Source: Fragilariopsis cylindrus CCMP1102
Lineage: Eukaryota > Bacillariophyta > Bacillariophyceae > Bacillariales > Bacillariaceae
Direction: 5' to 3'
Length of the DNA stretch: 64,000 nucleotides
NCBI GenBank assembly: GCA_900095095.1
Contig: FMBT01000346.1
Location: forward strand, 206,884 to 270,883
Position 1 is the stretch's first letter, and every line of letters begins with the position of its first letter. The notes beneath the pieces were generated by a model. The model did no database searches and was not told the DNA's origin. It saw only the letters and a list, made by a program, of their open reading frames with translations. Shown here one piece after another: positions 20,865 through 33,471 of this stretch. A program made the translations under genes and the position numbers.

Positions 20865-23800
20865 TTAACGCCCACTTTTTTTCTTGCGAACTTTTTTAGC
20901 ACTGGCTGGAGTTTCCCATTCTTCTTGCTTGCTACCAAGACCTCGTTTATTGATAAATTCAGTTGCAAAATTATTCACTTGCGGAGTAAGTCCGAGATAG
21001 GTCGTCAAATATTGTCTGATTTCATTCGCGTCGTTGATAGTCATACAGAATGCAACAAGGGTAAGATCATCACTACCATTAATTTGTTGCATTTTTTCTT
21101 TGCACCATTTTTCCAATACAGGAGACATGGAAGTCCCAAACTCCTCTGCTGGGGTAGAGGAAGGAGCAGGAGCTGCACGGTGATTCTGGATGTTCGTTGC
21201 GACCTTCCTACTGGCCCCACCTTGTCCATTGTTGGTTGGTGTTGAGGCTTCGACGAAGCTTGTACAGGACGTGCACTCGTGACCGGTGCGCATTTTGAGT
21301 AAATGATGGTCGAACAGTTGCACTGGACGATCCCGCCGAACGTGCTGCAACGTTGCCCACCCACTGCTACCGGATTGACCCGTACTTCCGCGCTTTGCGG
21401 CCAAGATCGCAGCCGTACGGGCTTCCTCTTGTTGGATTTCTGACATACTCTTCCTCGGCTTATTGTTTTTGCTCCACCCCATGCAGGGGCAGCCTGAACA
21501 GGTTCCGACGAAAGAGGTTCCACGCTCGTTTCCGTTTGAGGTGCTACTTGTGATTTATCGACGGTCTTATGTGAGGATTTTTTACTAGCAGCCTTCGATG
21601 GCTTTTTCTCGCTACTTCGTTGGTTCTTTGCAGCTCTTTTAGCAGCATCTACATCTTCAACGATTTGGATGTCAGCAACTGGTTGTTCTGCTGAAGAAAG
21701 ACCAAGCATCATTTTCAATTGTGTCGACGACTGGTTACCACCATTTGCGGTTGTTTGCGCCTTCTCAAGCTCAAGGCGTTCCAATTCACGAGCAGCAGCC
21801 ATTTCTCCGCTTCTTTTTGTGCAGCTAATGCAGCGGCAATATTCTGTGCTTCCGCTTCTTCGGCAAGACGATTTCTTTCAGCAGCTTCGGCCTCTTTTCT
21901 CAGAAGTTCTTCCGTATCTTTACTGGTATCACCTGTCCTTCTTGTAACCTGAATGCGGAATTCAAATCTGGAAACCAAATACATAGCTGATGGAACGGAC
22001 CACTAGGATTTTGGTTAATAGGTAGGTCGCCCTTGAAATACCCTGCTTCTAGCCATTGTCTCATTTCCTCGCCACGAAATGGACCCTGTTCAATAATCAA
22101 AAACAAAAAAGATATATATTATAATCAATAATTAGCAACATGTAACCAAGACGAAGAATGAATGAATTACAACTGCAATTCCTTACTTACTTGGATATTA
22201 TTCTGTGGATCGGAGTAGTACCAAGGAGCATCCTGTTTGATGGATGCAACCAAGCGATTTTGAGCTTCCATTCTTGCTTTTGCCTCTTCTTCCATTTGAC
22301 GACGGCGTAATTCTTCTTGCTGGATTCGTGCTTCGTGCTGTTGCTGTTCTTGCCACTGGCATTTGTCAAAACTAGAACAGCCATCTCACTACCAAGCCTG
22401 AGTCACGTCGTATACTCACTCTCTGTGGACTTCTTGCAATCAAAGCACGGAGGGATTCTACGTTACTTAATAGGGGGATTACACGGGAGTCTTCAGAGTG
22501 AAGAGTTGTCAATATAGCAACAAGCTCGCCTCTGCCCCATGAAGTCTCCAATATTGCACAAATTCTTTCCATCAACACAAGTTCGATTTGCGATTGCTGA
22601 GTAGACGGTTGTTGTTGTTGTTGTTGCATCTGCTGTTGTCGTGCACGTTCCTCCGCCAATGCACGCTGCTGTTTCTCTTCCTCCTCCTGTCGACGACGCA
22701 ACAACTCAGCCTCTCGACGAGCTATATTTTCACGCTCGGAAGCCATCTGCACTCACGACTCTTTTGTTCTGCAGAAAATGAATTTAAATGAACTCCCAAA
22801 TTCATACCTCCGGGTTGAGGTGCAGAACTTTGAACTATTGGATCTCCCCATGGATTAGTGATACACCGGCGGCCGCATTAGTATCGATTTTGTTTGTCGT
22901 GTTGGCGGAAGGGTCAGCACCCGAAGATGATCCCCATGGATTGTTGTTTGCTTCCTGTAATGGTACGTCCTTGCCTGTTCCTTGCACACCTATCATTTTC
23001 ATCAATCTCGAACTTGCACTCGGATCCTCATCACCACCACGAACGGAGGAATTTACGTTGTCATCTTTTGGTTTAATAGGCTTAGATTCTAATTCTGATC
23101 CCTCGGCGATAGATGTACCGGGAGTACCGGGAGCATCGAAATCTTCAAAGACACTTACATCGTTACCAGATCCGGATAAAAGAGTTGTACCTGTACTAGC
23201 AAGTGGACGACTTGTGTCGACGCCCCTTCTCGCTTTTTGTTGATCCGATTCTTCGTCTTCATCCTCCGGCGACCCTCCTCCATGGAGTTCTATTCCAAGT
23301 TTTGCAGATGCTTCCGTCATTTTGTTAAAATCGAAGACCTCGTCGTTGTTGTTGTTGGTCCCTCCTGATAGCAAACCTCCGAAGGAACTGAAATCAGAAT
23401 CTGCACCCGTCACCCCACCAACTGGATCATCCCATAGCTCATTCGGATTGTTAGCATCTCTTTCCTTTCTTCTATTACCATCTTCGGGTGGTGGCAAAGC
23501 TACTCCACGTTGCCATCTACCGCCGCCACTCGATACGTTTCTCCGACGAGGGTCTCCTCTTGGATCACCTCTTGGGTCTCCTCCTCCTCCTTCTAAACCA
23601 CCAACGATTGGCTTTCCTCCTGTAGCTACCGCTGAAGATCTACGTTGTTCCCGAGCCATATCCCAAATTTCTTCAGCATCAAGCGTATCCCAGCAAACAG
23701 GATCTTGGGCCGTTGTCGAAATGACAACAGAACCCTCCAAAGGTATAAGATCCTCGGGAGGACCTGAATCATCTCTCGGACGCAATGCTAGGAGCTTTTC

Positions 23801-24381
23801 CCTAGTGTATCGAACGATCTTTGGATCTGATTTATGACTATGGCCTTCATGCATCGATCCACCAGGCATGCCATCGCCAGAATTCAGATGCGAAATCTTC
23901 CACTACCGCCGCCGCCACCACCATTACCAGTACCACCTGGTGGTGCTCCGCCTTTCGGTCCATCATATGGTGTAGCAGGTCCAGAATGCCGCCGATGACC
24001 GCCCGCCGGGCCCCTTCCGGAGCACGTGATGCTAAAGCTGCAAGAGATCTACCACCACCTAATTTAGATTTGAAACTCGATCGAAATGCTTCGCTCCTCG
24101 CACTGCTAACAACTGGTGGTGGTTTAGTAGATGATTCCGCCGCATGAACTACGCCATTACCATTACCATCGTCACCAACAGATATCATCGTCGTCATCTA
24201 ATAGCGCAGAAAATATGTTCGAATCTCTCTTAGCTTCGGTTTCACTACCACTACCCGTCGAGTTGGAACGACCTTTATCACCACGATCTGACGCTGTTGG
24301 TGGTGGTTGAAAGCCTTTTCCGCCGCCGGCACCGGATCCTTTGTACCAACCCGGTCGAAGTGAAGAATTATTACTACTCAT
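20865..24381 (-). CDS. GIGYF/PERQ-like GYF-domain protein with eIF4E-family binding motif
   Basis: A translational repressor-type scaffold. It starts MSSNNSSLRPGWYKGSGAGG. A region like the 4EHP-binding part of GIGYF proteins contains IVRYTREKLLALRP, an exact Y-x4-L-L (YxxxxL-phi) eIF4E-family docking motif, near 23800. A Gly/Arg- and Ser-rich middle includes a DPRG triple repeat. A coiled coil (ENIARREAELLRRRQEEEEK) leads into the GYF domain: WYYSDPQNNIQ | GPFRGEEMRQWLEAGYFKGD. Identified introns are 22086-22190, 22356-22419 and about 22757-22806. The C-terminus holds KSMSEIQQEE and a helical module ending near LTPQVNNFATEFINKRG, both as in GIGYF proteins. At least five one-base shifts break the gene. 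The binding partner and mRNA targets are unknown, but mRNA silencing is the family role. Confidence 0.72.
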
Positions 24382-25866
24382 TCTGAAAACAAACAAATAC
24401 ACTCACGTTGTTGCTATTATATTCTGATTAAATTTTCTGTTCCCTTCTAGCTGCAATTGTAGGATCACAAACAAAAATTAGACTGGTGTCGTTAGATGAT
24501 ATTGCGAATTATAATATTGTGATGTTGCAAAAAGAAAAAATTAAATGTCCGCTCATAGAGACAATTTTAGAATTATAAGTGCTTTTGAAAAAACGATTCC
24601 GTTTCTAGTCATATTTACGCCGTATTATGGAATGAACCAATTCAAAAAATGCGCGTTTTCTATCCCAATATCGACGGGAGGACGAAAAAAGGATATTTTA
24701 CGACGAGAAAACACCATGACATGAACAAACAAATAGAATTCAACGAACAATCGCAACATACGAGAATATGGATCAACCCTAAGAAGTATCAAATGGGTAC
24801 AGAGATATTGTATTCGGTCGAGATATGGATTCAGATTAGTAGGGACGCCGTATATCCCTTACATTGCCCAGCCCTCGAGACTTACCATCAAAACAATCAA
24901 TTTAAAATTTTGTAACCCCGACGGAGGGGCGGTGGATTTATCTAGTAAAAGAAGAGCATTCGTGTACTGACATGCCTACTAGGAGAGTTATTTTTGATTA
25001 TTCACGCGGGACTTGATCGATTGTGGTGCGTAAAGTTTGTCAATTTATATGAGTACTGTAGATTTTTATTTGTAATCACTTGCAACACCACCAACTAACA
25101 GTGTACCCTATCTCCACCGGACCTAACAGAAACACCACTGCCATAATACTACATATATATGTCTTATAAGCTGGAGAATAGGAGCTGTTGTTACTGTTGT
25201 TGATTGATATGAATTTGTCCAATAGACTGAACAATTCAAAACTCAATCATTCCTTGTCATGCATCATGTCCTAGCATAGACAAAAGCTGATTATGCATAT
25301 AACTACTACTACCACAACTGCAGCTACTATTTAGAATCTGTAAGCTTGGCTTGCTCTTATCTATGAGCGAATAAGAAATGGGTGATGCAGGCTTTTGTTT
25401 TGAGGCTACCCTGACCTACATATATGAGACATGACATATGCCGTGCAAGCTCACTTGCCTCTGCTGTAAAATGAAATATATAACAAGAATGAAAAAATAG
25501 ATATGCAGGAACTGATTCTTCTTTTTTATTAATTTTAATAGAATAAGGCCTTTCTTTTTTATCTTGTTGACATGATGTACGTGATAAACTATACTTCTTT
25601 GCTGCACACTACTATATACAACAACGCTTTGACTCTCTATCGTGCGCCTTATCGCAGAAAGATTACACCGAGAGCAAGAGTTTCTACTGCTACTGTATTG
25701 ATAGGAAGTATAAATGAATGAAGAAGACGGTTCGATTACCTTGCTATTATTTGTCAAATTATTTTCTTAATAGTTATATTATTTGTGTGAATTCCCAAGC
25801 AATGACTGGATCATATTGTTATCAAATATTACAGTCACTATGCTCGTTTAATTATAGATTAATAAT
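24382..25866. other. 1.5 kb intergenic, no gene seen
   Basis: Upstream flank of the GIGYF-like gene and downstream flank of the cyclophilin gene. Open frames at 24649-24915 (plus) and 25416-25757 (minus) have no protein features. No RNA gene or repeat family was recognised. Confidence 0.35.
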
Positions 25867-26984
25867 TTAAAGTTCTCCAGAATCAACGATGGTAACCTTC
25901 GTCTTCGGAGTACCAGAGCTCGATCCTTCGCCTTCCACAGTCTTGATATAATCTGCTCCCTCAAGAATCTTTCCAAATACAACGTGTTTACCATCTAACC
26001 AAGCAGTCTTTACAGTTGTAATGAAAAATTGAGATCCATTGGCTGAGAAATAGTAGAATAAGATTAAGAAAAAGGAAGAGGAAGGACGTTTAAGTTTTGG
26101 GTATGCTTCATGGAAAAATAATATAGATAAAATACATAACGAAATATGTGTACAATATTTTTGATTTTTTTTAATAAAGACAAAAGATCACTTACTGTTT
26201 GGTCCAGCGTTTGCCATACTCAAGTACATTGGACCTTCATGCTTCAATTTGAAGTTTTCGTCGGCGAATTTTTCTCCGTAGATGCTTTCTCCTCCTCGAC
26301 CATTCCCTTGGGTGAAGTCTCCACCTTGAATCATGAAATTAGGAACTGGATTTAAATTTGTTTTTTTACAGAACGATAAACGACACAAAAAGAGGTAAGA
26401 ATGAGTGACGGCGTGACACATCATAACGAGAAAACATGGACATCGACGGAGTAAAAGAAAGGGCACAATATTATTGTAACTTTGATATATATATATAAAG
26501 AAAGAAATAAACGTACTGATACGGTGGAATCCGGATCCCTTGTAGTGAAGAGGCTTTCCAGATACTCCGACACCCTTTTCACCAGTACAAAGCGCACGGA
26601 AGTTTTCCACAGTTTTTGGAACATCATCACCAAAGAGACCCATGACAACTCGTCCCTTTTCACCGCCATCGATTTCGATGTCGAAGAAAACTTTTTTGGT
26701 AACAACAGCAGCATCACTATAAGAAAATATTCATAAGTAGTGCGACAAAAGAACAAAACAAAACAAAAAAATAGGTGAGATGCAGAGAGATGGTGCATTA
26801 TTTGAATCTTTACGGAACATTATTTTCTCGTCGTCACGGGTTCGGATATGAAAATTCAATCGCAGATATCTTTTGTTCACAGCTAGCGGCTACAATTACT
26901 GCAATGTACTATATAATCGACGACTTACCCGGCTACGGCAGCAATGACAGCAAGAAAAATGGCACTAATGAGGAGAAGCTTCAT
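25867..26984 (-). CDS. secretory cyclophilin (peptidyl-prolyl cis-trans isomerase, cyclophilin B type)
   Basis: Catalyses proline isomerisation during protein folding, probably in the ER. Four exons: 26984-26929, 26716-26517, 26345-26196 and 26042-25867, with introns 26717-26928, 26346-26516 and 26043-26195. Exon 1 is a signal peptide ([18 protein letters not shown]). The spliced core is complete: [90 protein letters not shown]. The catalytic Arg (FHRI), the Phe and Gln of FMIQ, and the [10 protein letters not shown] Trp and His are all visible. It ends VTIVDSGEL with no KDEL-type signal. There is no frame error, in contrast to many neighbours. Confidence 0.92.
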
Positions 26985-27428
26985 GTTGATAGTTGATATT
27001 TTAAAAAGGATTGATAGTTATTTGTTGTTGCTTTGAGTAACGTTTTTATTTTTAAATGTTGATAATCTTTTGTGTTCGTAATGACCCAACAAACGCTTTC
27101 TACGGTGTGTAGCGATGTAAAACAAGATTTTTTCCGAACATATCCCATGAGAAGAAAAAATCACAAAGCGAAACGTGTCAAAATTGAAATAAAAACTAGC
27201 TATGTACTGTACTTATCTGTCAAGCCTACTCTACTACAGTATCAAGGTACAGTAGCCTACACTAATTGTATCACCATTATTTATTTCTCGCCTTTTCAAT
27301 CCTGAATTATACACGACTGGAAAATCCTTCTTCTGTCCGAATATGTCTTGATACGTTTCCTTCCTGGCGAATTCATACGTCAATCATTTTACACGGCTCT
27401 ACTAGTACTTTAAATCTCAATTGCACGA
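26985..27428. other. divergent intergenic region between cyclophilin and kinase
   Basis: About 440 bp presumed to hold both promoters; nothing else recognised. Confidence 0.35.
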
Positions 27429-29366
27429 TGGAAGCAATGATTGATTCATTTTTTGCTTGTCGGCATCAGTATAAGGATCCATCCAAACTAGTATTGTGAC
27501 ATAAACCAGCCTTCACTCCAAGCACATGCACTAGTAATCCAGCAATTGCGACGTAAACCTATACTACAAGTACATAAACTAGTAATATCTTTGTCTAAAC
27601 GACCGACCATAATGACTAGTAGACAAATGATTGGAGATTTTACAGAGTCGCATCTGTTATCTGTTGCGGAAGGTGTTGTACAGAAAAAGACAGCAGGTAC
27701 TGCTCTTCTCGATACGAAGAAAGAAGCGAGGATACCAAAATTCAAATTAAAAGGTACGACGACTGTGCTGCCCATTTTATCTTATTTTATTTTACTTTAG
27801 TACGGCTTTCTATCTTTTTTTTTAACGGTTTTTTATTCTACATTTTAATTTCAATTGCTCACGCGTCTTGTAAAAATTATTTACACTGCCTCGATTAAAA
27901 CCCCTCTCACGACAAATCCATATCAAAAATCATTTGCATTTTTTAAATATATATCTTTCTTTCTTTCCTTTAGAGCTGAGCCTGGGACGTGTTTTGGGTC
28001 GAGGTGGATTCTGTGTAGTGAACGAGGTAACGAAGATTACTTTATTGGCATCAGCAGAACCTGGTGAGGCATCACAACAACAAAATAGTGGCGAAGATGG
28101 AGTAATGTACACCACAGATGAACATCATATTCATAACATAGTCCAAGATCGTGGCTTCATGTCGAATCATACTGTGCGTGGAGGGAAAGATTTTCGTTAT
28201 GCGATTAAGCGTGTACAAGACGCGTCCAAGGAGGATCCTCAAATATATGTAAATGCTGTGGTGGATTTAGCCACGGAGGCACGATTTTTGTCGGTCATAC
28301 GACATGCCAATATTATTAAAATGAGAGCGATGGATGATGCCAGTCCGTTCACGTCCGGGTTTTATGTGTTATTGGACAAATTGTATGATATTATGCCAGC
28401 AAGACTGAAAAAATGGAAAAAAAAAGAAGGTGGTTCACTCAAGAAAATGCTCCAATCCAAAGCAGCGAAAGATGCATTCTGGTTAGAACGTTTAGCTGTT
28501 GCCTATGATCTTGCATGCGCTCTTAGTTACTTGCATGCTATGAGGTATGTATGCTTCTTTCTATATTCTTCTGATAATGATAACGTGTATATACTATCCA
28601 TGATATTCATCTGGCCCCGTTTTGTCTAACCCAATTTTCCTTTTTAACTAATTAACTTCATCATCATTTCATTTACAGTGTTATTTATCGCGATCTCAAA
28701 CCGGTACGTCTATATTATTTAATATCATTAGACACAATCTCAATATTAAAATAGTAATGAAATTGGCATCGAACAAAAGTTCATTTATTACTATAACTAG
28801 GCTTGAAGAAGTATCGAAATAATGAAACTTACTGATCGGTCTTTTATTTTTTAAAATTGCTTTGTTTCTTTCAATACAATCAACAGGACAATATCGGTTT
28901 TGATGTTCGTGGGGATGTGAAGATTTTCGATTTTGGTCTTGCAAAAGAATTGGATCCAAGGAAGAAACTCGGCGATGGGACGTATAACCTAACTGGTGAT
29001 ACGGGATCCCCGCGGTATATGGCACCGGAAGTTTTCTTGGAAAAGACTTACAATGAAACAGCAGACACGTATTCTTTCTCGATTCTTTGTTGGCAGATTT
29101 TTGCAATCGAAACACCTTTCAATCATATACGAACAAATTCTACGTTTGAAAGATCGGTGATCATAGGTGGGGTCCGTCCAAAAATAAAAGAGGAATGGGG
29201 TCCAAGCATTGGTACGATGCTTAGAGAAAGCTTCGTGGGCAATCCCAAAAGACCTTCTATGGCTGATACTTGCGATAGATTGCGTATCGAAATCAATAGA
29301 TTATCAGATAAAGATATTGACGAATATCTAGACGAATCTCGAAGGAGCCGGCTTTCAAACAGTTGA
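27429..29366 (+). CDS. protein kinase, serine/threonine type
   Basis: Exons are about 27429-27753, 27974-28544, 28679-28703 and 28887-29366, with introns 27754-27973, 28545-28678 and 28704-28886. The kinase domain begins at LSLGRVLGRGGFCVV (glycine loop GRGGFC); the ATP-binding lysine is in RYAIKRVQ; helix C is about DLATEARFLSVIRHANII; the catalytic loop IYRDLKPDN is split by two introns; then IFDFGLAKEL (DFG), MAPEVF (APE) and the C-lobe end at RPSMADTC. An insert of about 50 residues lies between the glycine loop and the lysine. The HRD motif reads YRD, a tolerated variant. The N-terminal 110 residues are of unknown function and contain a one-base shift near 27496, so the start at 27429 is tentative. 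Confidence 0.8.
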
Positions 29367-30046
29367 AAAAAATACGGGCATATCGAACTTTAAACCAGCC
29401 ATACTACTCGCGATAGGCCCTTGCTACATACTACTACTACTACTACTACTATATGTTGCATTCAAATGAATATGAATTTGAAGCAATTTTACTATACAAT
29501 TTAGGTGCTACTACTTACGATACATACATAATTTTACTACTACATATAAAAGCCGAATAAGACTGATTCGACTCGACTCGTCTCGATGTCTCATTTCTAT
29601 CTTCTAAAAGTATCAAATAATATTATTAATGTTAAGAAACGGTATTTTAGAGTCAAGTCTGCCGAACAAAAAAGAATCTTTTAGTTCAGGATGTGATTTT
29701 CTATATATTACTTTTTACCTTTTAAAATATTATGATCTACTATATGATAGATGAAGATTGCAACAATGTACGATATACTAATATGTGCGAATCAGCACTA
29801 TCGATACGCTTTTTATGCCCATTATATTGTGGATCAAATCTCTGATGAAAGTAAAATGCACGTATAGCAGTAGTCGTGGCGCTAGCTAGTTTTCGTGTCA
29901 CGTGACTCACGAGTCTCCACTTCTACCATCTTAGTTTGTAATCATTTTGTCATTTGATGGTCGCCATCTACTAGACCACGCTCTACTACAATCTCATCTA
30001 CCATTTGAGATAATATATACTCATCATTACAAACAAACAAACAGTA
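29367..30046. other. convergent intergenic region
   Basis: 680 bp of AT-rich 3' flank with a (CTA)n microsatellite near 29430-29450. No gene seen. Confidence 0.35.
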
Positions 30047-31119
30047 TTATCGCTTTATCCTACGTAAGATCCACATCGAACTAGCTGCCACCGCAAGTAC
30101 TGCGTTCAAAGGTTTGATTTCGTTTCCTAATGCTTCAAAACCACCATGTTGTTTTCCGGTTATCATTGCCAAGAAAGGGATATTTGATGTTTGACACTCG
30201 TATTGAGGTGGGAGTGTACCACCTATACCTCGCCTGAAACGAGAATCTGTGTGGTTGCCACCCATCCAAGCCACAAAAGCCGGTCCACTATATACATTTA
30301 GAGTATTATTAAGATTTATAAGAAGTGATCAGAAAACGGATATGAGAAATATCAAATATATATATATATGTATATATATATATGTAAATAAATGTAGGAT
30401 TTATGTATACAAACACACATACGTGGCAAAACAATTGTATCGCAGCATGTTCACACTTACAGCCACCAAATTTGAAGGGGAATAGTTGGTGCTAGAAATG
30501 ATTGACTCAGTCCAATTAATCCAAACGACCATAATCCTGGATGACGTGAAATTCTTTCTAATCCACGAATACTGAAATCGCTCTCATCACTTTTTTCTAA
30601 TCGTTTATCAGCAAAATCAAACGGACATCGAACTTGAAACTTCATTCCACCACCACTACTTTGATTGTTACTATTTATATCGTTTTCATTTGTAGGTCCA
30701 GTAACAACATCAGTAGTAGTAGTATTACCAGATTCCGGTGATGAATATGATACAGGTATTTGGAATGTTGGTGCGACTTGAGATGCCATAATCAAACCAA
30801 CACTCATCGATATCCATGAACCGATATTAGAAGCTGTTATCATAACATTCTTAGGTATTCTTCGTACCAATTGTGGTGGTATAGGTGGTGTTTTTCTACT
30901 AATTTTATAATATGCAAGCCCGATTGATGCTGTTGCAATTGTTGAACATACTCCGTAACATAGATGATAATTATCATCACCAAGTGAATCTATTAACCAG
31001 GTTCGATTTTCACTTAATATTGCATTTTCAATAACAAAAAATGTCCACCCACCAGCTGCCCATCGTACTAAAATGTGTGGATGTTTGATCAAAGATAATG
31101 ATGTTGATACAAATGACAT
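30047..31119 (-). CDS. NnrU/Z-ISO-like multi-span membrane protein
   Basis: Two exons (31119-30461 and 30287-30047) with a 173-bp intron and an intact frame, about 299 aa. Five or six hydrophobic spans are visible: WAAGGWTFFVIENAIL, YGVCSTIATASIGLAYY, MITASNIGSWISMSVGLIMA and the C-terminal AVLAVAASSMWIL among them. The conserved core is RHPGLWSFGLIGLSQSFLAP, then WWLGPAFVAWMGGNHTDSRF; the RHP...GL and GNH pieces recall NnrU and the related plastid 15-cis-zeta-carotene isomerase, which use His residues to bind haem. A linker rich in Asn/Ser/Thr lies between spans. The family assignment is tentative; a carotenoid or nitrogen-oxide role cannot be confirmed, and I see no plastid presequence. Confidence 0.6.
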
Positions 31120-31825
31120 ATTTGCTTGTTTGTTTTCCGTAATTTGATTTTGATTTTGATTTGAAATAACGTCCGCTCCTCCGTCAGATACGACGATATA
31201 GATGCAATTACAGTCTTTCTCTCTCTCTCTCTCTCTCTAGCTACTCTATGCTGGTAGCTTTGGTGATAGCAACTGTCTACTATTGTACTTCTAAACTCTA
31301 CTTTTAAAACTTGAAGGGACAACTAGAACAGCAGGTTTGATACTTTACAATGGTGACAAGAACAGATCAGCGATGTGAAATTGAGAATGAATAATAATGA
31401 AGGAATGAGGAATGTGGAATGAATGAATCATCGCAGTCAAAAAATTTGAAATCGTAAGTGGGACTGAACTACATACATATCAGTACAAACATACTCAACA
31501 TACCGTATGGTACAGTACTGAAAATCAATGACCGCATTCTTCTAATAGATTTTCAAAATAATGTAAAGAAAAAATTCAAATGCCTCAATGGAACAACGAA
31601 CAACTACGACGGTAAAAAGAAAAAGGCCTATCATCGAACAATTTCAAGATTGTTGTCTTGCTATCTATTCACGTCGTTTCTTCTTGTTTGGATTGTACAA
31701 GCACGGCAGTTGTTTTAAGACAGTAACTATCAGCAGCTTTTCGTAAAGAAGAAGAAGAAGAAATCACGCTACAGTACTCGCATTCATTTGAATTATATAT
31801 ATATATAATATCGATCGATTAAATC
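31120..31825. other. divergent intergenic region
   Basis: About 700 bp with a CT microsatellite (31219-31240) and AT-rich spans, presumably the promoters of the NnrU-like and VTT genes. The open frame at 31458-31718 has no features. Confidence 0.35.
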
Positions 31826-33234
31826 ATGTCAAAACGACATCAGCAGGTCCACCAACAACCACCGACATCATCGGGGAATGATAGCGCACCACCATTTCTA
31901 CCATTAGAAGAAACGATGCTACATCGTGAAACGTCAGATTCATCGTTGTTTGATGATATTGCAATGGGCGATGAAACGGTGGACGACGAAGCTCAACAAT
32001 CACAAACACAAAAACCGTCATCAAAACAAAGATCATCATCGTCAAAATCTGTATCAATATCGAAAAAAAATGATGACGACGACGACGACGATTCATCAAC
32101 CAACAACGACAATAATGATAATGATAATAGCACTATCTTTACAACAATATCTTCAGCTATATCATCACGGATGAACGTACTACCTGTTATTGATGGGAAA
32201 CAATTTGCTTTTTTAATTCTTGGTATAATTATTATTTTGATACTTTGGGAATTAATCTTTGTCGAACCGGACCAACGTTTAATACAACCAGATTTTAGTG
32301 ATAAATTTTTAATATGGGTGGAATCCAATCCTGGATGGGGAATAGGTGCAATATTAATTGTGATAGCAATGGCAGTGGTGTCATTAGTTCCAATCGGTAC
32401 TCCGTTAACAATCGGATGTGGATATATATATCGTGGTGTGTACGGATGGAAATTAGGTTTATTCGTATCGACAGTTATTAGTATGGCAGGATCCACATTA
32501 GGTGCCGTGACGTGCTTTTTACTTGGTCGGTATTTAATGAGAGATACAGTCAAACGTTGGGTTAGAAATTATCCTTTGTTTGATGCGATCGATATAGCTG
32601 TTTCGGAACAAGGAATGAAAATAATGGCCATGTTATATTAACACCTGTATTGCCACTAGGATTAGTGAGTTACATGTGTGGAACAACTGCAATAGATTTG
32701 TATTCCTTTGCAGTCGCAAAAATTGCATCCCTACCATTGTACTTGATGTATGCCTTTATGGGAGCCTCAGCACATTCATTTATTAAGGGTGGAAAGGGAT
32801 CCAAGAATGAAACAACAATGATAATAATAGCGACATCAGCAATTCTGTATCCGATGCAAAAATAGAGGAGAATCAGAATTTAATCGTTGGTGGACTATTC
32901 CTAAGCATAATCATGATGACACTTATAACGCGGAATATTCGAATGGAATTAATGAAGGTAAGAAACTAACTAATGTTAATATATTATATGACTTCTGAGG
33001 AATCGAATCTAGTAAAGAAGATACTGCCCATTGGCACCTATTTTGTTTAATTCATCTCATTCTCATCTCCTGTTTTACTTATAACTTATTATGTATGTGC
33101 AGATATTGGATCAGCAAAAGAAAGAAAAGGGAGATGATAGTACTACACACGATGACGCTGCTGCTGCTGATGAAGAAAAGAAAATAGAGATGGGACTAAC
33201 TTCCCGTCGAAAAACGAACACCAAGAATACATAA
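31826..33234 (+). CDS. VTT/TVP38 (SNARE-associated, DedA-like) membrane protein
   Basis: A polytopic protein with the VTT domain of TVP38/TMEM64/DedA proteins, linked in other organisms to lipid scrambling and membrane traffic. A hydrophilic N-terminus rich in Gln, Ser and Asp (about 110 residues) precedes the first span (FAFLILGIIIILILWELIF). The core contains AMAVVSLVPIGTPLTIGCGY, VYGWKLGLFVSTVISMAGST and LGAVTCFLLGRYLMRD, the usual G-x-x-x-G-rich half-helices and basic motif. One-base shifts occur near 32636, after MKIMAML, and near 32830; TPVLPLGLVSYMCG and the LFLSIIMMTLITRN span continue in shifted frames. The intron is 32958-33102. The tail is charged and ends TNTKNT. Confidence 0.75.
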
Positions 33235-33471
33235 AAATAAAAAAAGAACAATCAATCATCTTTGAATTAACCAATAATACCAAAGAAGATTCGTAGTATG
33301 TGCTATACTACATTTCATCTCCTTTACCACCGCCAGTAGACAAAGTCAACTGTATTCAACTGTATTAATAGACGAACAAGAAATATAAAATTAGTGATAA
33401 TGCAACTGCACAAAAGAATGAATAGAAAAATCGAAGAAATCATCATTATAATTTATAATAAATATGTACAT

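Noticed and set aside
23322-23837. 171-codon open frame on the plus strand
   Set aside because: It lies antisense to the GIGYF-like coding region, which has the recognisable motifs; its Pro/Ser content mirrors the other strand.
24649-24915. 88-codon open frame on the plus strand
   Set aside because: No domain, no splice partners and no family wording; probably chance in AT-rich sequence.
31993-32553. 186-codon minus-strand frame
   Set aside because: Antisense to the VTT-domain gene, whose membrane spans and motifs are clear.
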